Positions 50,858 through 62,081 of a DNA stretch of 64,000 nt are shown here, piece after piece (the first letter of the stretch is position 1; every line of letters begins with the position of its first letter). Made by a program: the position numbers and the translations under genes. Location of the stretch: the NCBI RefSeq assembly GCF_005222695.1, contig NZ_STGG01000048.1:231042-295041 (forward strand), read 5' to 3'. This DNA is from Massilia sp. HP4. Lineage in GTDB: Bacteria; Pseudomonadota; Gammaproteobacteria; Burkholderiales; Burkholderiaceae_D. Under the pieces are notes generated by a model. That model made no database searches. It saw only the letters and a program-made list of their open reading frames with translations, and was not told where the DNA came from.

Positions 50858-51310
50858 ATGAGCTTGAAAGAACAACTGACCGAAGACATGAAGGCCGCGA
50901 TGCGCGCCAGGGAAAGCGGCCGCCTGGCTGCCGTGCGCCTGATCATCGCTGAAGTCAAGCGCAAGGAACTCGACGAGCAGACCGAGCTGAACGACACGCA
51001 AGTGCTGGCCGTGATCGAAAAAATGATCAAGCAGCGCAAGGATTCGATCACCCAGTTCGAAGCCGGCGGCCGTGCCGACCTGGCCGACATCGAGAAGGCC
51101 GAGATGGCCATCCTGTCGACCTATATGCCTGCCGGCCTGTCGGACGAGGAAATCGCCGCCGAAGTCGCCGCTGCCGTGGCCGCCACCGGCGCCAGCGGTC
51201 CGCAAGACATGGGCAAGCTGATGGGCGTGCTCAAGCCGAAGCTGGCCGGTCGTGCCGACATGACGGTCGTGTCGAACCTGGTCAAGAAGGCCCTGGCCGG
51301 CGCTGCATAA
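50858..51310 (+). CDS. yqeY: GatB/YqeY domain-containing protein
   Basis: A 150-residue helical protein of the YqeY family: LKEQLTEDMKAAMRARESGR, then RLIIAEVKRKELDEQTELND and ILSTYMPAGLSDEEIAAEV. The C-terminal half resembles the tRNA-interacting domain of GatB, although no amidotransferase core is present. Conserved location between rpsU and dnaG supports a link to translation or replication, with no proven function. The ATG at 50858 has CGGAGAT upstream. Confidence 0.92.
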   Translation: MSLKEQLTEDMKAAMRARESGRLAAVRLIIAEVKRKELDEQTELNDTQVLAVIEKMIKQRKDSITQFEAGGRADLADIEKAEMAILSTYMPAGLSDEEIAAEVAAAVAATGASGPQDMGKLMGVLKPKLAGRADMTVVSNLVKKALAGAA

Positions 51311-51315
51311 GCCAC

Positions 51316-51351
51316 ATGATGTCCCGGTGCGCTACCGTGCGGGGACATCAT
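51316..51351 (+). terminator. Intrinsic terminator after yqeY
   Basis: ATGATGTCCC (51316-51325) pairs perfectly with GGGACATCAT (51342-51351) around a 16-base loop, followed by CTTGTT. It separates yqeY from dnaG; the T-run is weak, so readthrough is likely. Confidence 0.6.
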
Positions 51352-51422
51352 CTTGTTGCATATCAATTTGCAGCGAGCGCTGCGGTATAGTCTGACCCTA
51401 GACAAACACTGTGTAACGCCAA

Positions 51423-53219
51423 GTGATTCCGCAAACTTTCATTACCGATTTACTGAACCGTGTCGACATCGTCGACATCGTCGGCCGCTACGTCCAGCTG
51501 AAGAAGGGCGGGGCCAACTTCATGGGCCTGTGCCCATTCCACAACGAAAAATCCCCCAGCTTTACGGTCAGCCCGACCAAGCAGTTCTATCACTGCTTCG
51601 GTTGCGGCGCCCACGGCACCGCGATCGGCTTCCTGATCGAATACTCGGGCATGGGCTTCGTCGATGCCGTCAAGGACCTGGCCCAGAACGTGGGCATGAT
51701 CGTGCCCGACGCCGACGACCGGATCCCGCCGGCCCAGCGCGCCGCCCAGCAGGCGCAGACGCTGGCCATGACCGATGCGCTGACCCAGGCCTGCAATTTT
51801 TATCGCGCCCAGTTGCGCGAGGCGCCGAACGCCATTGCCTACCTCAAGAACCGGGGCCTCACGGGCGAAGTGGCCGCTCGCTTCGGCATGGGCTATGCGC
51901 CGTCCGGCTGGGATGGCCTGCGGTCGATCTTCCCCGACTACGACGCCCACGTGCTGGTCGAATCCGGCCTGGTGATCGACAAGGTCGATGAGCAGGGCAA
52001 CCACCAGCGCCGCTACGACCGCTTCCGTGAGCGCGTGATGTTCCCGATCCGCAACACCAAAGGCCAGGTGATCGGCTTCGGCGGCCGGGTGCTCGACGGC
52101 GGCGAACCGAAATACCTGAACTCGCCCGAGACCCCGCTGTTCCAGAAAGGCCTGGAGCTGTACGGCCTGTTCGAGGCGCGCCAGGCGATCCGCGACGCCG
52201 GCTATGTTCTGGTAACCGAAGGCTATATGGACGTGGTCGCGCTGGCCCAACTCGGCTTCCCGCAAGCGGTCGCGACCCTTGGCACCGCCTGCACCACGAC
52301 CCACGTACAAAAGCTGCTGCGCCAGACCGACGACGTGATCTTCAGCTTCGACGGCGACAAGGCCGGCCGCCGCGCCGCCCGCCGCGCGCTGGAAGCCTGC
52401 CTGCCGCAAGTGAGCGACGACAAGACGATCAAGTTCTTGTTCTTGCCGCAAGAGCACGATCCGGACAGCTTCGTGCGCGAACGCGGTGCAGAAGCCTTCG
52501 AGCAAGAGATCGCCGACGCAATGCCGCTGTCGCAATTCCTGCTGCGCGAAGTGACGCAGGAGCACGACCTCGGCACGCCGGAAGGCCGCGCCCACGCCCA
52601 GTTCGAGGCCAAGCCGCTGCTGCAGGCGATGACGCCGTCGAGCCTGCGCCTGCAGATCGTGCGCGGCCTGGCCAGCATGACCGAATCGACGCCGGCGGAG
52701 ATCGAAAGCCTGTTCGAGTTGTCCAAGCCCGTAGCCACCGTGCGCCGTGCGCCGCCGCGCCAGGGCCGTCCCCAGCCGGTGGGGCTGGAGCTCAAGATGC
52801 TGCGCATCCTGGTCGCGCATCCACACCTGGCCCTGCTGCTCGACGAGGCGGCGTTGGCGTCCTTCGATCATTTTGGCGAAGAGGGTGCCGACCGCCTGCG
52901 CCACCTGGTCGAGACCGCCCAGGCCCTGGGTGAACACGGCACGTTCGCGGCTTTGTCCCAGCAGTTGAGGGAGGTGACCACCGAGTACGACGGCATGATC
53001 GCCGAGATCGCGGCAGAACCAGAAAATGAGGTCGATGGAGACCGCATTGTTCTGTTAAGTTCTGTGAGACAGATCAAGATGGATAGTCTAAAGCAGGAGC
53101 TTAACCAGTTGTTTTCTAGCGGTTTGACCCCAGATCAGGTTAGTGCTCGCTACCGCGAGATTGCTGCTCAGCAGGACCTTCTGGCCCGCGAGGCCGCTGC
53201 CGAGATGGCACCCCGATGA
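51423..53219 (+). CDS. dnaG: DNA primase DnaG
   Basis: A 598-residue primase that makes RNA primers at the replication fork. The N-terminal CHC2 zinc domain reads CPFHNEKSPSFTVSP and FYHCFGCGAHGTAIGF. The TOPRIM catalytic core includes LVTEGYMDVVALAQLGF and FSFDGDKAGRRAARRAL, with the expected acidic residues. The C-terminal domain (DnaB-binding) is present with family-typical length. Translation begins at GTG 51423 (VIPQTFITDLLNRVDIVDIV). rpoD follows after 211 bases. Confidence 0.96.
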   Translation: MIPQTFITDLLNRVDIVDIVGRYVQLKKGGANFMGLCPFHNEKSPSFTVSPTKQFYHCFGCGAHGTAIGFLIEYSGMGFVDAVKDLAQNVGMIVPDADDRIPPAQRAAQQAQTLAMTDALTQACNFYRAQLREAPNAIAYLKNRGLTGEVAARFGMGYAPSGWDGLRSIFPDYDAHVLVESGLVIDKVDEQGNHQRRYDRFRERVMFPIRNTKGQVIGFGGRVLDGGEPKYLNSPETPLFQKGLELYGLFEARQAIRDAGYVLVTEGYMDVVALAQLGFPQAVATLGTACTTTHVQKLLRQTDDVIFSFDGDKAGRRAARRALEACLPQVSDDKTIKFLFLPQEHDPDSFVRERGAEAFEQEIADAMPLSQFLLREVTQEHDLGTPEGRAHAQFEAKPLLQAMTPSSLRLQIVRGLASMTESTPAEIESLFELSKPVATVRRAPPRQGRPQPVGLELKMLRILVAHPHLALLLDEAALASFDHFGEEGADRLRHLVETAQALGEHGTFAALSQQLREVTTEYDGMIAEIAAEPENEVDGDRIVLLSSVRQIKMDSLKQELNQLFSSGLTPDQVSARYREIAAQQDLLAREAAAEMAPR

Positions 53220-53256
53220 CGACTTGGCTCCGCCCTGGATGCCCAGGCGCTCGCAA

Positions 53257-53285
53257 CTGGAAAAAGGTGGGGTGCGTGCTATAAT
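53257..53285 (+). promoter_or_regulatory. rpoD promoter
   Basis: A perfect TATAAT (53280-53285) with a -35-like CTGGAA (53257-53262) 17 bases upstream lies between dnaG and rpoD. It would give rpoD its own transcript with a leader of about 140 bases. Confidence 0.6.
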
Positions 53286-53289
53286 AAAA

Positions 53290-53354
53290 CGCTAACTATT
53301 GCAACTGTTGAAACCATTTTCGGTTCAATCGGACGCGTGGTGTTTCAGTTAGCG
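53290..53354 (+). promoter_or_regulatory. Structured 5' leader of rpoD
   Basis: CGCTAACT (53290-53297) is exactly complementary to AGTTAGCG (53347-53354). It encloses a smaller hairpin TTGAAACC/GGTTCAA (53308-53315 with 53322-53328; one bulged A). The expected transcript start falls at the outer arm. The start codon (GTG 53431) has no clear Shine-Dalgarno, so leader structure may matter for translation. Confidence 0.45.
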
Positions 53355-53430
53355 AGGCCCATGGATTTGTGCCTGCAGGATGATGTAAGGTAACAAAACT
53401 TTATTTTTAACCATCGTAAAGTTAGTCGTT

Positions 53431-55710
<2,280 letters not shown>

Positions 55711-55727
55711 TTGTTGTTGGTCAAGAC

Positions 55728-55804
55728 TTGACGTACTCGCAGTAAAGGCAATATGCTCTCGCCACTTCGCTCATCTGGTTTCAGGTTGATGGGCAGGTGG
55801 CGAG
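55728..55804 (+). promoter_or_regulatory. Promoter-like sequence and hairpin between rpoD and tRNA
   Basis: TTGACG (55728-55733) and TATGCT (55752-55757), 18 bases apart, form a plausible promoter for the tRNA at 55830. Directly after the -10, CTCGCCAC (55758-55765) is complementary to GTGGCGAG (55797-55804), and TTCTTCTT follows. The hairpin could instead terminate rpoD. Both readings are possible. Confidence 0.45.
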
Positions 55805-55829
55805 TTCTTCTTCCGCCGTTCCAGTTTCT

Positions 55830-55908
<79 letters not shown>

Positions 55909-56125
55909 ATACAATCAAGGGCTTGTGCTGATTGCCGCAGGCGCGATTGTTCCGTAAATCGGCGGCTGTTCCACAACAGATTTCCGGTCGCGACGAATTC
56001 CGCCACAAGTTACTCCCTATCTTACGCAGTGCTGGCCAGCTGTAAGGCCGCCTTACGGGTGTGCTCGGTGCACCACTACGTAGAACATTTGTGTAGAAGA
56101 ATTATCTGAAATCGTGAGGATTCCC

Positions 56126-56449
56126 ATGAGCAAACTCACCGCAGAAGCTGTTTTCAAGGATTTCACGCAGCTCGAGTCGAGTGAACGCGCGAAGTTTTTT
56201 TCCTTGCTCGCTGAACCGCGTGTTTACGGGGGAAACTTTTCTCACGACGAAGTGTTCGGTCATCTAGCGGGAGGTGAGTTCACTATTGCCGAGGCAGCGG
56301 AATACCTGGGAGTGTCGGTCTCCACGTTTCGTCGATATGTGGCTCAAGGACAAATTCGGGCGTCGAGCGAAGTAGGCCGGAGTCACTTTTTTGCGACGAC
56401 GGATTTGAAGGCGTTCAAGCGAGCTGTTCAAGACATCAAGGGTTTGTAG
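56126..56449 (+). CDS. Excisionase-like helix-turn-helix protein
   Basis: A 107-residue protein whose C-terminal half is a MerR/excisionase-type DNA-binding domain: FTIAEAAEYLGVSVSTFRRY, then VAQGQIRASSEVGRSHFFAT. The N-terminal half (VFKDFTQLESSERAKFFSLL) is helical, as in some antitoxin-like regulators. The ATG at 56126 follows GAGGA by 6 bases. It sits just downstream of a tRNA gene and in locally AT-richer DNA, which suggests acquisition. No integrase or toxin gene is attached. The preceding region 55909-56125 holds nothing recognisable, and 56450-56669 contains only short open stretches. Confidence 0.7.
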   Translation: MSKLTAEAVFKDFTQLESSERAKFFSLLAEPRVYGGNFSHDEVFGHLAGGEFTIAEAAEYLGVSVSTFRRYVAQGQIRASSEVGRSHFFATTDLKAFKRAVQDIKGL

Positions 56450-56669
56450 TTCGGCGATAGCTCGCTGATGCCGAATATGCGGGCGGCGATTTGCGAGGGC
56501 GGCAGCCACATGGTGATTTAGGATGCCCAAGGCCGCCTACTGCTCGCACCTGCTGAGTTTCCTCGGGAAAGTCTGCGCCTCGACCTCGTCGGGCGGGGTT
56601 GGCCGATCGTGTCCATAGTGCGATCATGCATAATGGCACCCATCGACCCCACGTCCCGAAAAGGCGCGC

Positions 56670-57257
56670 ATGACCGGTAATGCCAAACCAGAGCAGCTAT
56701 TGACCAGTAACGACATCGATGTCGGCGTGCGCGTCTACGAAGCCCTCGCGCACCACGCGGGATCAAACCAGGCCGCGCCCATCGCCTACAAGGACTTGCT
56801 CACATTGGCGCGCTCCCAGCACCCGAAGGACGCGGTGCTCGGCCGGGCGGTCCCGGTCGGCATCGGCATGAAGCTGCTGTTCGTCGACGCCTTCTGCGCC
56901 GCCCACGCCTATCCCAGGCTGAGTTGCCTCGCGGTCGACCCGACGACCATGCGCCCCGGCCCCGCCTACGACGGCGACTGGGAAGCGGATCGACAGGCCG
57001 TCGCTGCCTTCGACTGGTCAAGCGCCGCCGCCCAACTGCCCGCCTTCGCCCAAGCGCAACGCGGCGCCGTACCTGCGCGCCTGAAACCGCGCAAGGAACG
57101 CCCGGCCGATATTTCCTGGTACGCCTATTTCTGCTCGCACCGCAAGGAATGCGAATCGATCGGCCCGGAAGAGAAACAGGAAATCATCAACCTGATCATG
57201 GCGGGCCTGGACCCGGAGACCGCACTCAAGCGGGTCCGGGCCGCCACGCTTTCTTGA
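56670..57257 (+). CDS. Uncharacterised 195-residue protein
   Basis: I do not recognise this protein with certainty. Residues 10-100 form a helical-looking segment (DIDVGVRVYEALAHHAGSNQ and IAYKDLLTLARSQ). A motif-like stretch follows, LFVDAFCAAHAYPRLSCLAV, then PTTMRPGPAYDGDW. That order (YxxL, aromatic-Cys helix, P-x-L-x-x-L-V, PGxxY) recurs in accessory proteins of unknown role. The C-terminal part includes ADISWYAYFCSHRKECESIG. No signal peptide or membrane helix is present. It is convergent with the HAF-repeat array. Codon usage looks native. Confidence 0.6.
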   Translation: MTGNAKPEQLLTSNDIDVGVRVYEALAHHAGSNQAAPIAYKDLLTLARSQHPKDAVLGRAVPVGIGMKLLFVDAFCAAHAYPRLSCLAVDPTTMRPGPAYDGDWEADRQAVAAFDWSSAAAQLPAFAQAQRGAVPARLKPRKERPADISWYAYFCSHRKECESIGPEEKQEIINLIMAGLDPETALKRVRAATLS

Positions 57258-57266
57258 CCACCCAGC

Positions 57267-58424
57267 TCAACGACCCGCCGGCAGCGTCACCTCGCGCGCC
57301 TGGGCTTCTGCCTCGGCCTTGTCCAGCGCCGCCTCTTGCGCCGCCGGCGCCGCCAGGGCGGCTATCTCGGCCGCTGCGTCGGCGTCCAGCGCCGGCGCCG
57401 CGCTCGCGTGAGGCCGGATCAGATCCAGCCGCACCGCGTACGACACGCCGCCACGCACGGCGGTGGCCGCGATCTGGCCGGCGTCGTTGATGGCCTGGGG
57501 AGCGATACTGATCCAGCCCTGTTTGGGATCGATCAGCGAACCCAGGGCTTCCATGCGCTTGCCGCGCCAGATGAAGCCGCCGATATGGTCGCTCTCGCCG
57601 ACGATGTGACCGTGGTTGTTGATGCCCTTGCCCTCGCTATAGCGCAGTCCGGTGGGAGGCCGTGGATCGATGTTGATCAGGCGGCCGTGGCTGTACAGGA
57701 AGGCCACGCGGTCATGCGGTCCGCCGGTCGTCACCGAGGCATAGCCGGTGGCCTGGCCGCGGTCGTTGATCGCGAAGGCGCCATTCGGTTCCCAGCCGAA
57801 GCCGCCCAGGTCGCGAAACTTGCCCTTGGTCCAGATGACGGCGAGGAAAGGCTGTTCTGGCGAGCCCCATGGGCCGGACTCGGCGGCAATCTGGTTGCGG
57901 TTGTTGATCGCATAGACCTGGGTGGAGGGGTTCTCGGTAGCGATGCTGCCCAGGTCGGTGATGGCGCCGTTCGGCGCGCGCAGCACGCTCTGCGGGTACG
58001 GTGCGCTGCCTGGCGGACTGGCGAGCCCGATGATGTAGCCGGCGTTGTTGATGTCGCGATAGGTCGTGCCGCCATAGATGGCGCCGATGTCGCGCTGCTT
58101 GCCGCACGAGTAGAGATAGCCGCGCCGCTGGCCGCTGGCGCTGGTCCAGTTGCCGAGCACCACCCCCTTGTCGTTGATGGCGACCGCGCTGGACGTGCCG
58201 CCCAGCGCCCCCAGCGGCACCACGCCCTTGCCCCGGTTGACGAAGCCGCGGTTGTTGTCGCCGCCGATCGGATAATTGCCGACCACGGCGCCCGTGCTGT
58301 TGATGTCTGCGGCCCTGCTGTTGGCCGGACCGACGATGGTCACCCGGTACTCGGGATAGGCCCAGGCGGCGCTGGCCACGGTGAAGGACACCAGCGCCAG
58401 GGACAGGCGATGAAGCATGTGCAT
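57267..58424 (-). CDS. HAF-repeat exported protein, copy A
   Basis: A 385-residue precursor with signal peptide (ALVSFTVASAAWA) and mature start YPEYRVTIVGP. The body has seven degenerate repeats of about 45 residues. Each contains an IN-x-x-G core (DINSTGAVVGNY, AINDKGVVLGNW, DINNAGYIIGLA, AINNRNQIAAES, AINDRGQATGYA, GINNHGHIVGES, AINDAGQIAATA). This is the HAF-type extracellular repeat; seven units suggest a beta-propeller, which is inference. The C-terminus is an Ala/Glu-rich tail (EAEAQAREV). The ATG at 58424 has AAAGGA 7 bases upstream. It is last in the tandem array on this strand. Function unknown. Confidence 0.8.
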   Translation of the reverse strand: MHMLHRLSLALVSFTVASAAWAYPEYRVTIVGPANSRAADINSTGAVVGNYPIGGDNNRGFVNRGKGVVPLGALGGTSSAVAINDKGVVLGNWTSASGQRRGYLYSCGKQRDIGAIYGGTTYRDINNAGYIIGLASPPGSAPYPQSVLRAPNGAITDLGSIATENPSTQVYAINNRNQIAAESGPWGSPEQPFLAVIWTKGKFRDLGGFGWEPNGAFAINDRGQATGYASVTTGGPHDRVAFLYSHGRLINIDPRPPTGLRYSEGKGINNHGHIVGESDHIGGFIWRGKRMEALGSLIDPKQGWISIAPQAINDAGQIAATAVRGGVSYAVRLDLIRPHASAAPALDADAAAEIAALAAPAAQEAALDKAEAEAQAREVTLPAGR

Positions 58425-58501
58425 GATCGTTCCTTTCGAGAGACTGCGCGCCGCGGGGACGTCGGCGGACGCGTTCCGGCGCGGCACGCGTCCTGGTCGT
58501 C

Positions 58502-59671
58502 TTACTGGGCCACCGGTTGCGCCACCTCTTGCGCGATGCCGGCGGCTTCTTCCTGCGCTCGCTTCGCCGCGGCCTGCGGCGACAGCGGCGCCTCCAGCGA
58601 CGGTTCTTCGTCGTGCTCCGCCGGCGGCGCCGCATCCACGTGCGGCTTGATCAGGTCGAGCCGTACCGCGTAGCGCACCCCGTTACGGAAGGCGTTGGCC
58701 GCGATCTGCCCCGCATCGTTGATGGCGCGCGGATCGCGGATGTCCCAGCCCAAGGCCGGATTGATCAGCGCGTTCAGGCTCTGCATCTTCTTGCCGCGCC
58801 AGATGAAGCCGGACAGGTGGTTGCTGTTGCCGACGATGTGTCCGCGGTAGTTGATGCCGGTGCCTTCGCTGAAGCGTTCCTCGCTGCTCGGGCGGCCGTC
58901 GATGTCGATCAGGTGCCCGCGGCTGTACAGGTAGGCCACCCGGTTGCGGAAGCCTTCAGGGACCGAGCTGTAGCCGGTGGCCTGGCCGCGGTCGTTGATC
59001 GCCAGGGCGCCGTCGGGTGATGAACCAAAGTCGCCCAGGTCGCGCAGCTTGCCCTTGGTCCAGATGAAGGAACGCAGCGGCTGGTCGGGGAAGGTCAGCG
59101 GGCCGGATTCGCCGGCGACCTGGTTCTTGTTGTTGAGCCTTGCGGCGAAGGTGATCGGCGGATTGTCAGGGAAGTCGTTCGGCAGGTCGCCCAGGGCGGT
59201 CAGGGCGCCGTTCGGCGCGCGCAGGAAGCTGGTGGTGCCGTCGTTGGCCGGCGCATCGACGGCGTGGACGGCGATGTAGCCGGCATTGTTGATGTCGCGC
59301 CAGGTGGTGAACCTGCCGCCGATCGTGCCGATGTCGCGCAGCTTGGCGCAGTCGTAGATGAAGCCGCGGCGCTGGCCGCCGTTGGTGGTCCAGTGGCCCA
59401 GCACCTGTCCCTTGTCGTTGATGGCCACCGCGTCGCTGGCCGTGCCTTTCAACGTGCCCAGGTCGACCAGGCCCTTGCCGCGGTTGAGGAAGGCATGGGT
59501 GGCCGTGGGCGTGAAGCGGTAGTAGCCGACCACCACGCCGGCGTTGTTGATGTCGGTGGCGGTGCTTTCGGCCGGCCCCACCACCGTGACCTTGTACTCA
59601 GGATAGGCCGAGGCCGCGCCGGCCAGGGTGAACGACATCAGGACCAGGGACAAGCGATGACGCATGTGCAT
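58502..59671 (-). CDS. HAF-repeat exported protein, copy B
   Basis: A 389-residue paralogue. It has a signal peptide (SLVLMSFTLAGAASA), mature start YPEYKVTVVGP, seven IN-x-x-G repeats (for example DINNAGVVVGYY, AINDKGQVLGHW and AINDAGQIAANA) and the shared late block HLSGFIWRGKKMQSLNALIN. Its C-terminal tail differs most from the other copies: acidic, Pro/Ala-rich, ending AQEVAQPVAQ. AAGGAG precedes the ATG at 59671. The gap to copy A is 77 bases, too short for complex regulation, so the array may be read as an operon. Confidence 0.8.
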   Translation of the reverse strand: MHMRHRLSLVLMSFTLAGAASAYPEYKVTVVGPAESTATDINNAGVVVGYYRFTPTATHAFLNRGKGLVDLGTLKGTASDAVAINDKGQVLGHWTTNGGQRRGFIYDCAKLRDIGTIGGRFTTWRDINNAGYIAVHAVDAPANDGTTSFLRAPNGALTALGDLPNDFPDNPPITFAARLNNKNQVAGESGPLTFPDQPLRSFIWTKGKLRDLGDFGSSPDGALAINDRGQATGYSSVPEGFRNRVAYLYSRGHLIDIDGRPSSEERFSEGTGINYRGHIVGNSNHLSGFIWRGKKMQSLNALINPALGWDIRDPRAINDAGQIAANAFRNGVRYAVRLDLIKPHVDAAPPAEHDEEPSLEAPLSPQAAAKRAQEEAAGIAQEVAQPVAQ

Positions 59672-59705
59672 GACAATCTCCTTGGGTTGGCAATAATGTG
59701 GGGGT

Positions 59706-60869
59706 TTACTGGGCCACCGGCCGCGCCACCTCGCGCGCCTGGGCCTGCGCCTCGGCCTTGGCCAGCGCGGCATCGAGCGCCGGCGATGCCGGGAAGGTGA
59801 GCAGCTCGGACTGGGCCTCGGCGTCCAGCGCCGGCGCCGTGTCGACATGCGGACGGATCAGGTCCAGGCGCACCGAGTAGCGCACGCCGCCACGCGTGGC
59901 GACGGCTGCGACCTGGCCGGCGTCGTTGATGGCGATCGGATTGGAGATGTCCCAGCCCGCGGCCGGGTCGATCAGCGCGTTCAGGCTTTCCATCTGCTTG
60001 CCGCGCCAGATGAAGCCCGACAGGTGGGTGCTCTCGCCGACGACGTGGCCGCGGTTGTTGATGCCACGGCCGGCGCTGTACTTGTACTCGGTCGCTGGAC
60101 GGGTATCGAGGCTGACCATGCGCCCATGGCTGTACAGGAAGGCGACGCTGTCGCGCGGGCCGACGGGCAGGTAGGCCTGGCCGGTGATCTGGCCGCGGTC
60201 GTTGATCGCGTTTGCGGTATTGGGCGTGGAACCCAGGTCGCCCAGGTCGCGGATCACGCCCCGGTTCCAGGCGAAGGCGCGGAATCCCGGCTCGGGCGAG
60301 TTGAAGCGTCCCGAGTAGCCTGCGACCTGGTTGCGGTTGTTGAGCGCGGCCGGGGAGGTCATTGGATCGCCATTGCCGTCCCATGGGATCGCGCCGAGGT
60401 GGGTGTAGACGCCGTTCGGCGCGCGCAGGTAGCCGAGCATTTCGTTGGTGCCCGGCGTCGTGCCGGCCGCGGTGATATAGCCGGCTTCGTTGATGTCGCT
60501 GAAAGCCGTGGACTTGCCGGGAATGCCGGCGACGTCGCGCGCCTTGCCGCAGGAATAGATGAAGCCGCGCAGCCGCCCGTCGGCGCCGAGCCAGTTGCCG
60601 ACCACCTCGCCGCGGTCGTTGATGCCCGTCGCCACGCTTTCGACGCCCTTGAGGGCGCCCAGGTCGACCAGGCCCTTGCCGCGGTTGAGGAAGGCGCGCC
60701 GCTGGTTGGCGCCGACCGGATAGCCGCCGACCACCACGCCGGCGTTGTTGATGCCATAGACCCAGCTGTTGGCCGGGCCGACCACCGTTACCCGGTACTC
60801 GGGATAGGCAAGGGCGCTGCCGGCCACGGTGAACGACAGCAGGACCAGGAACAAGCGATACATGCACAT
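59706..60869 (-). CDS. HAF-repeat exported protein, copy C
   Basis: A 387-residue paralogue with signal peptide (LFLVLLSFTVAGSALA) and mature start YPEYRVTVVGP. Seven repeats include GINNAGVVVGGY, GINDRGEVVGNW, ALNNRNQVAGYS and AINDAGQVAAVA. The tail LAKAEAQAQAREVARPVAQ closely matches copies A and D. GAGGAG lies 6 bases upstream of the ATG at 60869. Short inter-gene spacers and matching ends indicate origin by tandem duplication. Confidence 0.8.
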   Translation of the reverse strand: MCMYRLFLVLLSFTVAGSALAYPEYRVTVVGPANSWVYGINNAGVVVGGYPVGANQRRAFLNRGKGLVDLGALKGVESVATGINDRGEVVGNWLGADGRLRGFIYSCGKARDVAGIPGKSTAFSDINEAGYITAAGTTPGTNEMLGYLRAPNGVYTHLGAIPWDGNGDPMTSPAALNNRNQVAGYSGRFNSPEPGFRAFAWNRGVIRDLGDLGSTPNTANAINDRGQITGQAYLPVGPRDSVAFLYSHGRMVSLDTRPATEYKYSAGRGINNRGHVVGESTHLSGFIWRGKQMESLNALIDPAAGWDISNPIAINDAGQVAAVATRGGVRYSVRLDLIRPHVDTAPALDAEAQSELLTFPASPALDAALAKAEAQAQAREVARPVAQ

Positions 60870-60897
60870 GACGAGCTCCTCGATGAAGTGGCAATGC

Positions 60898-62043
60898 TCA
60901 TTGCGCGACCGCGTGCACGACCTCGCGCGCCTGCGCCTCGGCCTCGGCCCGCGCCAGCGCCGCCGCCGTCGCCGGCAGTGGCGCGAAGGCCGCCAGCTCG
61001 GCCGCCTGGTCGGCGTCCAGGGCCGGCGCCGACAAGGCATGCGGCCGGATCAGGTCGAGCCGGATCGCATACTGCACGCCGCCCCGCACGCCGGTGGCGG
61101 CGATCTGGCCGGCGTCGTTGATGGCCTGCGCTCCCGGGATGTTCCAGCCCAGCCGAGGGTCGACCAGCGTATTGAGGCTCTGCATCTTGCGGCCGCGCCA
61201 GACGAAGCCCTGCAGGAGGTCGCTGTAGCCCACGATATGGCCGTGGTTGTTGATGCCGGCTCCTTCGCTATACCTGGGCTCGATGGCGGTACGGCCGTCG
61301 ATGCTCACCAGGCTGCCATTGCTGTACAAATAGGCCACGCGGTCGTGCGCGCCGCCGGCAAGGACCGCGGCGAAACCCGTGGCCTGGCCGCGGTCGTTGA
61401 TCGCATTGGCGCTATTGGGCGTCAGCCCGAAGCCCCCCAGGTCGCGCAGCTTGCCGCGGGTCCAGATGAAGGCGTGATACGGCTGCTCGGGAAATTCCAG
61501 CTCCCCCGACTTGCCGGCGACCTGGTTGCGGTTATTGAGCGCATAGACCTGGGTGATCGGGTACTCGGCCGGCAGGTGGCCGATGGCCGTGTAGCTGCCG
61601 TTCGGCGCGCGCAGGAAGCCGCTCGGGTCGCTGTTGTTGTAGCTGGTGGCGATGGTGTAGCCGGCGTTGTTGATGTCCTGGTAGATGGAGCCGGCGCCGA
61701 CGATGCCGATATCGCGCTGCCTGCCGCAGGAATAGATGAAGCCGCGGTTGCGGCCGTCGGCGCCGGTCCAGTTGCCGAGCACCTCGCCCTTGTCGTTGAC
61801 GGCCACCGCGCCGCTTGCGCTGCCCAGCGCGCCCAGCTTGACCAGGCCCTTGCCGCGGTTGATGAAGCCGTGGGTGGTGCCGCCCACGGGATAGCTGCCG
61901 ACCACGGCGCCGGCCTGGTTGATGTCGGCGGCAGTGCTGCCGGGCGGGCCGACGATCGTCACCCGGTATTCGGGGTAGGCGCAGGCGGCGCCGGTCACGG
62001 CGAACGACAGCAGGAACAGTGCGAATTTACGAGGGGTGTGCAT
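60898..62043 (-). CDS. HAF-repeat exported protein, copy D
   Basis: A 381-residue paralogue with signal peptide (FALFLLSFAVTGAACA) and mature start YPEYRVTIVGP. Seven repeats are present (DINQAGAVVGSY, AVNDKGEVLGNW, DINNAGYTIATS, ALNNRNQVAGKS, AINDRGQATGFA, GINNHGHIVGYS, AINDAGQIAATG), then the tail ALARAEAEAQAREV. GGAGA lies 6 bases upstream of ATG 62043; the frame stays open further upstream only as antiphase reading of the next gene. A single conserved Cys pair position (YSCG) in repeat 2 is shared with copies A and C. Confidence 0.8.
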   Translation of the reverse strand: MHTPRKFALFLLSFAVTGAACAYPEYRVTIVGPPGSTAADINQAGAVVGSYPVGGTTHGFINRGKGLVKLGALGSASGAVAVNDKGEVLGNWTGADGRNRGFIYSCGRQRDIGIVGAGSIYQDINNAGYTIATSYNNSDPSGFLRAPNGSYTAIGHLPAEYPITQVYALNNRNQVAGKSGELEFPEQPYHAFIWTRGKLRDLGGFGLTPNSANAINDRGQATGFAAVLAGGAHDRVAYLYSNGSLVSIDGRTAIEPRYSEGAGINNHGHIVGYSDLLQGFVWRGRKMQSLNTLVDPRLGWNIPGAQAINDAGQIAATGVRGGVQYAIRLDLIRPHALSAPALDADQAAELAAFAPLPATAAALARAEAEAQAREVVHAVAQ

Positions 62044-62081
62044 GATGATCTCCAGCGATCGTAGAAGGGTGAAAGAAAGGT

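Noticed and set aside
56450..56669. Possible toxin or gene fragment after the excisionase-like gene
   Set aside because: Only short open stretches without a start and RBS; a segment reading DAQGRLLLAPAEFP looks protein-like but cannot be tied to a family.
57336..61121. Several 400-codon plus-strand frames across the HAF genes
   Set aside because: They mirror the HAF genes in antisense with Val/Ala/Asp-rich translations, a by-product of codon bias; each HAF gene has signal peptide, RBS and repeats.
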